Assembly (NCBI GenBank): GCA_937942115.1
Contig: CALDFY010000348.1
Coordinates: 1 to 5,445, forward strand
Source: an uncultured Anaerolineae bacterium
Lineage (GTDB): Bacteria > Chloroflexota > Anaerolineae > B4-G1 > DUEL01
DNA: 5,445 nt
Reading direction: 5' to 3'
The translations under genes and the position numbers were made by a program. The notes under the pieces are model-generated. The model saw only the letters and a program-made list of their open reading frames with translations, had not been told where the DNA came from and did no database searches. Below, in pieces: positions 1 to 5,404 of this stretch (position 1 is the stretch's first letter; each line of letters opens with the position of its first letter).

Positions 1-42
1 CACGCGCAGAGCACGTTCTCGCCCATCAGAAACCGCCGCGTC

Positions 43-174
43 ATTGCGAGGGCGCAGAGCGCCCGAAGCAATCTCCGCCCGACCGTACGGTCGGGCTCAG
101 AATACAAAGCCCTGCGGGCTATCGTTCGCCCCGAAGGGGCTTCGTAGAATGAGCCCGATCCTTTCGCATCGGGC
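43..174. repeat. Cluster of five hairpins, REP-like intergenic element
   Basis: Five stem-loops follow each other. First, ATTGC (43-47) pairs with GCAAT (68-72) around an inner stem GGGCGC/GCGCCC (50-55/59-64) with loop AGA. Second is a perfect 20-bp palindrome at 77-96, centred on GACCGTACGGTC. Third is AGCCC/GGGCT at 108-120. Fourth is GCCCC/GGGGC with loop GAA at 128-140. Fifth is GCCCGAT/ATCGGGC at 153-174. The first hairpin resembles the widespread bacterial repeat that reads TCATTGCGAGG...CGAAGCAATCTC, often mistranslated as RHCEERSDEAIS-like peptides. The DNA is probably non-coding. It could also help terminate transcription from a gene to the left, but no U-rich tract is seen. Confidence 0.6.
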
Positions 175-360
175 GAAGCGTGCGGCCACAAGTTTCTGGG
201 TAGTCCTGCCATCAGCCCAAGCCGTCAGAACAGAAAGGGGGATGCCAGAACAGACGAAACGAAAATTCGCTTGTGTTGTCCTGCAGTAAGAGCTGGTCTG
301 AAAAGTTGCTCGTAGTGAGGCGCGGAACGAAGTGAAGCGCTGTCTCAAACACCGCTCTGT
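175..360. other. Gene-free leader region upstream of the operon
   Basis: No credible gene is seen between the hairpin cluster and the binding-protein gene. Reading frames that cross this stretch give peptides without family features. A nine-base sequence CAGAACAGA occurs at 226-234 and again at 246-254. A segment near 310-340 (GTGAGGCGCGGAACGAAGTGAAGCGC) is cut here only by its repeat-like look; it resembles other dispersed repeats in this window. The operon promoter probably lies in this stretch or just after it, but no convincing -35/-10 pair or Pho-box-like direct repeat could be recognised by eye. Confidence 0.35.
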
Positions 361-380
361 GCTGCGCTCCGGCGCGCAGC
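361..380. other. Stem-loop just before the GTG start candidate
   Basis: GCTGCGC (361-367) pairs perfectly with GCGCAGC (374-380) around a six-base loop, giving a GC-rich 7-bp hairpin that ends four bases before the GTG at 385. It occupies the place where a ribosome binding site for that GTG would lie and has no purine-rich sequence. This argues that translation of the binding-protein gene starts further downstream. Confidence 0.5.
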
Positions 381-384
381 GATT

Positions 385-1344
385 GTGGCCGACTCCGAGC
401 ATACGGCACCCGTTTCATCTCACTCAAAGGAAGGAAACATATCCCGAAGAATTCTGCTGACCCTTGCGCTGCTGACCCTTATCGCGATGCTGGGCGGGAC
501 GGCCGGATGCAAGAAGGCCCCCGCCCTGGGGACGGAGCAGAACCCCATCATCATGTCCTTCGTCCCCTCCGGGGATACGCAGGAAATCATCGCTGGCGGT
601 GAGCAACTGGCCAAGATGATTTCCGAGCGAACCGGCCTGGTGGTCAAGGCCAACGTGGGAACGGACTTCGCCGCCGTCCGGGAGGCGATGGGCGCCGGGA
701 AGGCCCACATTGGCTGGCTCAACACCTTCAACTACGTCCTGGCCCACGAGAAGTACGGGGTGGAGGTCGCCCTGGTAACCGTCCGCTTCAAATCTACTTC
801 GTACAAAGGCCAGATCATCGTCCGGGCTGATAGCGGCATCCAGTCCCTCCAGGACCTGAAGGGGAAGGTGATGTGCTGGGTGGACCCGAACTCCACCTCC
901 GGCTACATCATCCCCCGTATCTACCTGAAGGCCAACGGGATTGACCCGGACGCCGACTTTGCCAAGACGGTGGAGGCCGGCTCCCACAACAACGTCGTCG
1001 TCGCCGTCTACAAGGGCGACTGCGACGCCGGCGCCACCTACTCCGACGCCCGCAGTTCGGTGGAGAAGGACTACCCGGACGTGAAGGAGAAGGTCGTCGT
1101 GCTGGCGACAACCTCCGACATCCCCAACGACAACGTCTCCTTCATCAAGGACTTCCCGGCCGACATGCGGCAGAAGATCGTCCAGGCGCTGCTGGACATC
1201 GCCCAGACGGAGGAGGGAAAAGCGGCGCTGAAGACCGTCTACAGCATTGAGGGCCTCCAGCCCGCCGAGGACTCCTTCTACGACGCCTTCCGCGCCGACC
1301 TGAGCAAGGCCGGGATCAACATTGAGGACCTGGTGAAGAAATAG
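385..1344 (+). CDS. phnD: PhnD-like phosphonate/phosphite-type ABC transporter substrate-binding lipoprotein
   Basis: This 319-residue protein is the extracytoplasmic receptor of the importer: it binds a phosphorus oxyanion or organophosphonate and hands it to the permease. The N-terminus has basic SRR (20-22), a hydrophobic core (23-36) and a lipobox GTAGC with Cys42, so it is a predicted lipoprotein. PhnD-family features follow: SFVPSGD (58-64), GWLNTFNYV (110-118), YKGQIIVRADSGI (140-152), DPNSTSGYIIPR (167-178), GSHNNVVVAVYKGDCDAGATY (199-219, interrupted here only by listing) and SDIPNDNVSF (244-253). The STSG and GSH segments match the family's ligand-pocket loops. Length is near the usual 300-340. 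The start is uncertain: GTG385 lacks a Shine-Dalgarno and follows a hairpin, whereas a strong AAAGGAAGGA lies at 426-435, just before an ATA codon at 439 that would give an ideal signal peptide. The family call is firm; the exact ligand (phosphonate, phosphite or other) is not determined. The gene is first in the operon, 67 bp before the ATPase gene. Confidence 0.9.
   Translation: MADSEHTAPVSSHSKEGNISRRILLTLALLTLIAMLGGTAGCKKAPALGTEQNPIIMSFVPSGDTQEIIAGGEQLAKMISERTGLVVKANVGTDFAAVREAMGAGKAHIGWLNTFNYVLAHEKYGVEVALVTVRFKSTSYKGQIIVRADSGIQSLQDLKGKVMCWVDPNSTSGYIIPRIYLKANGIDPDADFAKTVEAGSHNNVVVAVYKGDCDAGATYSDARSSVEKDYPDVKEKVVVLATTSDIPNDNVSFIKDFPADMRQKIVQALLDIAQTEEGKAALKTVYSIEGLQPAEDSFYDAFRADLSKAGINIEDLVKK
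426..435 (+). promoter_or_regulatory. Strong Shine-Dalgarno-like sequence inside the annotated 5' end of the binding-protein gene
   Basis: AAAGGAAGGA is the only strong purine-rich ribosome-binding motif near this gene. The AAAGGA part lies seven bases before the in-frame ATA codon at 439-441. Starting there would give a signal peptide beginning (M)SRRILLTLALL and ending at lipobox Cys42, a typical short n-region. ATT at 451 and CTG at 454 are other in-frame possibilities but would remove the two arginines. No ATG or TTG lies in the right place. This may be a rare ATA start, a base error in the assembly, or chance with the true start at GTG385. Confidence 0.4.
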
Positions 1345-1363
1345 CCGCCAGGTCGCAAGGCGA

Positions 1364-1398
1364 ACGTGCCAGGCACTTCCGGGAAGTGCCTGGCACGT
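1364..1398. repeat. 35-bp near-perfect inverted repeat between the receptor and ATPase genes
   Basis: A 17-bp left arm (1364-1380, ACGTGCCAGGCACTTCC) is matched exactly by the right arm (1382-1398) with one base, G1381, between them. Each arm also contains a smaller palindrome, GTGCC-A-GGCAC or GTGCC-T-GGCAC, so the site can also be read as two copies of an 11-bp dyad flanking CTTCCGGGAAG. It fills most of the 67-bp gap, ends 13 bases before the ATPase start codon and has no following T-run. It may be a mobile REP-like palindrome, an mRNA stability or processing hairpin that sets receptor excess over transporter, or a protein-binding dyad. The sequence alone does not separate these. Confidence 0.75.
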
Positions 1399-1411
1399 CC
1401 ATCAAACCGCT

Positions 1412-2188
1412 ATGCTGGAAGTCCGCCATCTGACCAAAATCTTCCCCAACGGGACGGTGGCGCTGCGGGACGTCAGTTTCACCGTCGCCGACGGGGAATT
1501 TCTGGCCGTCATCGGCCTCTCCGGCTCCGGAAAATCCACCCTCCTGCGCTGCATTAACCGCCTCATTGAGCCCACCTCCGGGCAGGTCATCTGGAACGGA
1601 GTGGACATCACCGCCGCCAGTCCCCGGGAACTGCGCCGCATCCGCCGCCACATCGGGATGATTTTCCAGCAGTTCAACCTGGTGCGGCGTTCTTCTGTCC
1701 TGACCAACGTCCTCTCCGGGCGGCTGGGCTACGCCAACCCCTGGCTGAGCCTGCTCCACTACTTCCCACCGGAGGACCATCAGCGGGCCGTGGCCGCGCT
1801 GGAGCGGGTGGGCATCGCCGATAAAATCCACAGTCGGGCCGACCAACTCTCCGGTGGCCAGCAGCAGCGGGTGGGCATCGCCCGCGCGCTGATGCAGGAG
1901 CCCCAACTGATCCTCGCCGACGAACCCGTCGCCAGCCTGGACCCCGTCCTGGCCCACTCCATCCTCCAGTACCTGGAGCAACTGAACCGGGAGGAGGGCA
2001 TCACCGTCATCTGCAGCCTCCACTTCCTGGACCTGGTCCACCGCTACGCCACCCGGGTCATCGGCCTCAAGGACGGGATGCTGGTCTTTGAGGGCCACCC
2101 GAAGGAACTGACCCGCGAGCGCTTCAAGGAAGTCTACGGCGAAGAGGCGGAAATGGTCACCGTCGGTGGGGGGATAGAACGCGGATAA
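1412..2188 (+). CDS. phnC: PhnC-type phosphonate ABC transporter ATP-binding protein
   Basis: This 258-residue cytoplasmic ATPase powers the importer, acting as a dimer under the permease. All ABC motifs are intact: Walker A GLSGSGKST (35-43), Q-loop Gln86 in IFQQFNLV, signature LSGGQQQR (146-153), Walker B LILADEP with catalytic Glu171 (166-172), D-loop SLD (175-177) and H-loop His204. PhnC-specific traits are the MLEVRHLTKIFPNGT opening, the NLVRRSSVLTNVLSGRLG stretch (89-106) and ADEPVASLDP (169-178). Length is normal. ATG1412 is the only sensible start: it gives the canonical N-terminus, and no in-frame alternative lies between the preceding gene and here. No Shine-Dalgarno is visible before it; a strong palindrome lies just upstream instead. 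The last residues (VGGGIERG) and the TAA stop run into the 10-bp repeat array, so the extreme C-terminus may have been trimmed or replaced by that repeat. The family assignment is secure. Confidence 0.96.
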   Translation: MLEVRHLTKIFPNGTVALRDVSFTVADGEFLAVIGLSGSGKSTLLRCINRLIEPTSGQVIWNGVDITAASPRELRRIRRHIGMIFQQFNLVRRSSVLTNVLSGRLGYANPWLSLLHYFPPEDHQRAVAALERVGIADKIHSRADQLSGGQQQRVGIARALMQEPQLILADEPVASLDPVLAHSILQYLEQLNREEGITVICSLHFLDLVHRYATRVIGLKDGMLVFEGHPKELTRERFKEVYGEEAEMVTVGGGIERG

Positions 2189-2312
2189 ACACGGATAAAC
2201 ACGGATGTACACGGAGAAACACGGAGTTTGAATAGATTTCTATAAAACCCGTGTATGTCCGTGTTCTTCCGTGTCCCATCAACCGGATAAACGCGGATGA
2301 ACGTGGAGAAAC
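2181..2312. repeat. 10-bp-periodic repeat array with direct and inverted copies
   Basis: Decamers related to ACGGATAAAC occur in three blocks. Block one is at 2181-2226 (GCGGATAAAC, ACGGATAAAC, ACGGATGTAC, ACGGAGAAAC, then a partial copy). Block two is inverted at about 2248-2275 (GTGTATGTCC, GTGTTCTTCC, GTGTCCC). Block three is direct at 2283-2312 (CCGGATAAAC, GCGGATGAAC, GTGGAGAAAC). Blocks one and two can fold into a stem whose tip is ATAGA-TT-TCTAT (2232-2243), extended by GTTT/AAAC (2226-2229/2245-2248). The array supplies the TAA stop of the ATPase gene (2186-2188) and the ATG of the permease gene (2297-2299). Similar CCGTGTT-type repeats are common as intergenic dispersed repeats in several bacterial phyla. 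Confidence 0.8.
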
Positions 2313-4846
2313 GTCTGGCCCCCTTCCTGTCCTTGCTTCTTCCGGGCCTCGGCCAGGTGGTCCAGGGTCGGCGGAGCCGGGGCGTGGGACTTCTGGCGAC
2401 GGTCGCGGTCCTGGGAGGACTGGTCCTCTGGCAACAGGCCCCCCTTCTCTTCGTGCCGCTGGCGGCAGTCTGGCTCTGGGGGGTGTGGGACGCCGTCCAA
2501 TCGGCCCGGAACCGCCCCTCTGGCACCGTCGCTCCCTTCCTGCTGGCCGCCTTCATCGTCTATGCGCTGGCGGTCCGGGCGACGGAAATCCGCCCCGAAC
2601 GGCTGGTCAGCGGCTGGCCGTCCATCCGCCCGATTGTCCGGGCCCTGGTCCGCCCGGAACTCATGGAGTACCCGAAAGAGAGCCACATCGGGTATCTTCC
2701 CTTCCAATCCCCCTGCATAGACCCCCTCCCCCCACCCCAGGGCCGGGCCAGCGACCAACCCCGCCTCTCCACCGACGTCCCCTGTGCCGCGCTGGGGGAG
2801 ACCATCACCCTGGAAGGGGAGGGTTTCCTCCCCGGCCTGGACGTGGAAATCTGGTGGCAGAACCCCATCGGCGATTACCAGCGGGTTTTGAAGGACGGTG
2901 TCCCGCTGGTGGTTCCGGCGGACGGCGAGGGCCGTTTCCGCGTCGCCATCCAGGTCCCCGTCACCTCGGTGCCGCTGGACCGGCGGCCCGGCCCCGGCGA
3001 GACCCAGACCCACCGCATTGAGGCCCGCCAGTACCGGCCCTACGGCTCCCTTCAGCCCACCGAGACCCTCCGGCTGGTTCTGGAGAAAATCGGCGAGACC
3101 ATCGCGCTGGCCTTCATCGCCACCGTCCTGGCGACGATCTTCGCCCTTCCGGTCAGTTTTCTGGCCGCGCGCAACCTGATGGGCGGCCACCCCGTCGGCC
3201 GGGCCGTCTACTACGTGGTGCGGACCATCCTGAACATCGTCCGCTCCATAGAGACGCTGATGTGGGCCATCATCTTCGCCGTCTGGGTGGGGCTGGGCCC
3301 CTTTGACGGGATGCTGGCGCTGCTCCTGCACTCCATCGCCGCGCTGGGGAAACTCTACTCTGAGGCCATAGAGGGGATTGACCCCGGCCCCATAGAGGCA
3401 GTGCGGGCCACCGGCGCCAATTGGGCCCAGACGGTGGTCTATGCCGTCATTCCCCAGTTCATGCCCTCCTTCCTGGCCTTCACCCTCTACCGGTGGGACA
3501 TCAACCTGCGTATGTCCACCGTCATCGGGCTGGTGAGCAACGCCGGGCTGGGCTTCCTCATCATCCAGTGGATTCGTCTGAGCCGCTACAACTCTATGGC
3601 GACGGCCATCATCGCCATCGTCCTGGTGGTGGCCCTGCTGGATTCCGTCAGCGCGGCGCTGCGGGAGCGGATTATCGCGGGCGCTCCCGGCGGCCCGAAG
3701 CGGGGCATCGTTCGGCGGTACGGAGCGCCCGTCGTGGCGACGCTCCTGTTCCTGGCCCTTTTCGTCTGGTCGTGGCGCGTGGCCGAGATCAACCTCCCGG
3801 CGCTGGTGGAGGGCGCGCCCGCCGGTCTGCGCATCACCCGTTCCTTCCTGTTCCCCGACCTGCTCACCCGCCCGACGGAGGAGCAGCGCGTCGCGGCCCC
3901 ACTGGTAGTTCCCTGTGGCGCGGCGCCGGAGTCCTCCGCCCCTCCCCCCGCCGGGGGGCCGTACCTCACCCTCTCCCTCTCCTGCGGCGCCCCGGGCGAC
4001 CCACTGGTCATCACCGGGGAGGGGTTGCCCCCAGAGGCCGACGTCTCCGTCCGCTGGCGCCTGCCCGACGGCGGTTTCCTGCGGGTCAAGGAGAACTGCT
4101 GCCGGACGGACGGGGCCGGCCACCTCCGCCTGGAGACGCGCGTCCACCCGCTGATGGAAGTCAAAGAAGGGGCAGTCGGCGAAGTGGAGATTTCGTGGAG
4201 ACGGGTCGTCGGCGGATACCGGCCCAGCGAGGCCCTGGTCACCACCGTCAACCTTTCCCTGGTCACCCTCCTGATGGCCCTGATGGCGACCACGCTGGGG
4301 TCCGTCATCGCCATCCCTCTCAGTTTCCTGGGGGCCAGCAACGTGATGGGGCGCGGGCTGGTGGGACGGGCCATCTACTTCACTGCGCGCACCCTCTTCA
4401 ACCTCTGGCGGTCGGTGGAGCCGATGATCCTGGCCGTCATCTGCGCCAGTTGGGTGGGACTGGGCCCCTTCGCCGGAGTGCTGGCCCTGGCCCTGAACAA
4501 CATCCCCAACCTGGCGAAACTCTTCTCCGAAGCGATTGAGGAGATTGACCCGGGGCCGGTGGAAGCGGTGACGGCGACCGGGGCCAACCCGTTGCAGGTG
4601 CTGGCGTACGCGGTCCTCCCGCAACTGGTGCCCCGGTTCCTGGCCTACATCCTCTACCAGTGGGACATCAACATCCGCATGTCCACCGTCATCGGCTTTG
4701 TCGGCGGGGGCGGCATCGGCCAGCAGTTCCGGGTCTGGGTGGGGCTGAACCAGTATGCGGCGGCGGGGACGGCCACCTGGGCCATCGTGGCGATGGTCTG
4801 GGGGATGGACTATGTGAGCGCGCGGGCGCGGGCGCGGCTGATCTGA
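2297..4846 (+). CDS. phnE: Fused double PhnE-type phosphonate ABC transporter permease with Ig/IPT-like extracytoplasmic domains
   Basis: This 849-residue membrane protein probably forms the whole translocation pore in one chain; a single PhnE is about 260-280 residues. In order: a TM2-like hairpin with LSLLLPGLGQ (about 7-66); TM helix 78-94; extracytoplasmic segment with a beta-type IPT-like domain (about 160-222, GETITLEGEGFLPG); PhnE core one (about 255-458); cytoplasmic linker 459-476; TM helix 477-494; second extracytoplasmic segment (about 495-640, GDPLVITGEGLPPEADV); PhnE core two (about 645-849). The cores repeat with a constant offset of 389 residues: VGLGPF at 331 and 720, EAA loops EAIEGIDPGPIEAVRATGAN (356-375) and EAIEEIDPGPVEAVTATGAN (745-764), and WDIN-RMSTVIG at 400 and 789. 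Copy one has SNAGLG where copy two keeps GGGGIG. In-frame TAA at 2288-2290 means translation cannot begin before ATG2297; GTG2303 is an alternative. No clear Shine-Dalgarno is seen, and the ATG lies inside the repeat array. The call as a PhnE-type permease is firm; the roles of the added domains are inferred. Confidence 0.93.
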   Translation: MNVEKRLAPFLSLLLPGLGQVVQGRRSRGVGLLATVAVLGGLVLWQQAPLLFVPLAAVWLWGVWDAVQSARNRPSGTVAPFLLAAFIVYALAVRATEIRPERLVSGWPSIRPIVRALVRPELMEYPKESHIGYLPFQSPCIDPLPPPQGRASDQPRLSTDVPCAALGETITLEGEGFLPGLDVEIWWQNPIGDYQRVLKDGVPLVVPADGEGRFRVAIQVPVTSVPLDRRPGPGETQTHRIEARQYRPYGSLQPTETLRLVLEKIGETIALAFIATVLATIFALPVSFLAARNLMGGHPVGRAVYYVVRTILNIVRSIETLMWAIIFAVWVGLGPFDGMLALLLHSIAALGKLYSEAIEGIDPGPIEAVRATGANWAQTVVYAVIPQFMPSFLAFTLYRWDINLRMSTVIGLVSNAGLGFLIIQWIRLSRYNSMATAIIAIVLVVALLDSVSAALRERIIAGAPGGPKRGIVRRYGAPVVATLLFLALFVWSWRVAEINLPALVEGAPAGLRITRSFLFPDLLTRPTEEQRVAAPLVVPCGAAPESSAPPPAGGPYLTLSLSCGAPGDPLVITGEGLPPEADVSVRWRLPDGGFLRVKENCCRTDGAGHLRLETRVHPLMEVKEGAVGEVEISWRRVVGGYRPSEALVTTVNLSLVTLLMALMATTLGSVIAIPLSFLGASNVMGRGLVGRAIYFTARTLFNLWRSVEPMILAVICASWVGLGPFAGVLALALNNIPNLAKLFSEAIEEIDPGPVEAVTATGANPLQVLAYAVLPQLVPRFLAYILYQWDINIRMSTVIGFVGGGGIGQQFRVWVGLNQYAAAGTATWAIVAMVWGMDYVSARARARLI

Positions 4847-4886
4847 TGGGGCGGGGAGCCTTCAACCCCGACCCTACCTACGCCAG

Positions 4887-4916
4887 GGGCTAAGAGCCCA
4901 ATGGCCCTAACTTTTT
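4887..4916 (+). terminator. Weak candidate terminator after the permease gene
   Basis: GGGCT (4887-4891) pairs with AGCCC (4895-4899) around AAG, and a TTTTT run lies at 4912-4916. The T-run begins 12 bases after the stem, further than in a standard intrinsic terminator, and the stem is only 5 bp. It is the only stem plus T-run close to the operon end, so it is listed at low confidence; the larger inverted repeats further on could also stop transcription. Confidence 0.2.
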
Positions 4917-4984
4917 CAGCGCGCTTGCCTCACCCCTCCCCCGGCCCCTCCCCTCTCCCAAACTTCGGAGGATGTTTAGAAAGT

Positions 4985-5074
4985 CACCACGAAGGCACAA
5001 AGACACCAAGAAACGGAAAAGTTTCTCGCTTTTTTCACCCTTTAGACCCTTTGTGCCTTTGTGTCTTGGTGGTT
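4985..5074. repeat. Inverted arrays of 9-bp repeats related to ACCAAGACAC
   Basis: The left array 4985-5010 reads as nonamers ACCACGAAG, GCACAAAGA, CACCAAGAA. The right array, about 5047-5074 on the opposite strand, reads ACCACCAAG, ACACAAAGG, CACAAAGGG. About 36 bases of A/T-richer DNA separate them. The arms can pair imperfectly into a long hairpin. The same short-period text is found as a dispersed intergenic repeat in many bacterial genomes. It lies between the arms of the C/G-rich inverted pair, making a nested structure. Confidence 0.65.
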
Positions 5075-5120
5075 TATTGCCTTGCCTCGACTTTTTAAGC
5101 AATCTCCTTCGTTTGGGAGA

Positions 5121-5131
5121 GGGGCCGGGGG
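5121..5131. repeat. Left 11-bp target-site duplication
   Basis: GGGGCCGGGGG lies immediately before the left terminal inverted repeat and is repeated exactly, in the same orientation, immediately after the right one at 5405-5415. Removing one copy and the element restores the continuous repeat text GGGAGAGGGGCC-GGGGGTGAGGG, which matches the facing copy near 4928-4959. Confidence 0.8.
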
Positions 5132-5404
5132 CATAGGCGTTAACTTAAGGTTGGCTTCGGCTCTCCGCCTCCCGCCGCCTCGGGCGCCGATGGGAAATCG
5201 GCCTCCCCTAGGGGCAACCGCGCGGGTTGCCCCTACGCTTCGCGCCGGGCGTCAACCTGCGTTGACGCCCCTGAAAAGGGCGGCGCAGGCCGCCCTGGTT
5301 GCGAACGAAGTGAAGGGACCCGGCCGAAGGCCCAAAGAGGCTGGCTTCAGTCAGCGCCCGAGGCGGCGACCCAACTGGCGCAGCCCCTTAAGTTAACGCA
5401 TATG
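5132..5404. mobile_element. 273-bp non-autonomous miniature element (MITE) with IS4/IS231-like ends
   Basis: The ends are CATAGGCGTTAACTTAAGG (5132-5150) and its inverted copy (5386-5404), 18 of 19 positions matching. Perfect 11-bp direct repeats abut both ends. From recall of the family, IS231-group elements of the IS4 family end in CAT plus seven bases plus AACTTAAG and duplicate 10-12 bp; these ends have the same layout. No transposase gene is present, so it would need a transposase supplied in trans. Inside lie a second perfect 15-bp inverted pair (5173-5187/5354-5368) and several strong hairpins. Family assignment is by recalled end sequence only. Confidence 0.8.
5173..5368. other. Nested hairpins forming the interior of the miniature element
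   Basis: A perfect 15-bp pair, CGCCGCCTCGGGCGC (5173-5187) with its complement at 5354-5368, closes a region holding four successive stem-loops: GCCGAT/ATCGGC (5186-5202, overlapping the closing stem by two bases), TAGGGGCAACC/GGTTGCCCCTA (5209-5235), GGGCGTCAAC/GTTGACGCCC (5247-5270) and AGGGCGGC/GCCGCCCT (5277-5296). Drawn as RNA this is a multi-branched fold. No protein-coding content is credible. It may be a compact pile of REP-like hairpins rather than a functional RNA. Confidence 0.6.

Larger units (their letters stand above)
4928..5131. repeat. Imperfect inverted pair of dispersed C/G-rich repeats
   Basis: The left arm (about 4928-4984) reads CCTCACCCC, CCCCCGGCCCC, TCTCCCAAAC, TTCGGAGGAT and then AGAAAGTC. 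The reverse complement of the right side (about 5089-5131, continuing after the inserted element at 5405-5421) reads CCTCACCCC, CCGGCCCC, TCTCCCAAAC, GAAGGAGAT and AAAAAGTC in the same order. The arms differ by small insertions and substitutions, so this is two copies of one dispersed repeat facing each other. The right copy has been interrupted by the 273-bp element at 5132-5404. No gene is seen here. Confidence 0.65.

Noticed and set aside
1..42. Tail of an upstream gene at the left edge
   Set aside because: All three + frames are open through these few bases and none gives a recognisable peptide; too short to support a call.
44..289. An 81-codon frame across the upstream hairpin cluster
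   Set aside because: It translates repeat hairpins, has no family features and no ribosome binding site; the DNA is better explained as intergenic repeat.
175..384. Riboswitch or Pho-box-controlled promoter upstream of the operon
   Set aside because: No conserved riboswitch core, convincing -35/-10 pair or Pho-box repeat could be recognised by eye.
2181..2312. CRISPR array
   Set aside because: The repeat unit is only about 10 bases, copies are contiguous without spacers and occur in both orientations.
3672..3740. Frameshift or assembly join between two separate permease genes
   Set aside because: The frame is open and continuous, with a plausible cytoplasmic linker (459-476) and no stop, start or ribosome-binding remnants; the fusion looks genuine.
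2279..4624. A 781-codon open frame on the minus strand opposite the permease gene
   Set aside because: It is a shadow of GC-rich codon use in the permease gene: low-complexity, rich in Gly, Asp, Gln, His and Arg, with no domain features, while the + strand frame has clear PhnE motifs.
5061..5396. A 111-codon frame running into the miniature element
   Set aside because: It crosses the insertion boundary and several hairpins, and its peptide is low-complexity Pro/Arg/Ala-rich; not credible as a gene or transposase remnant.
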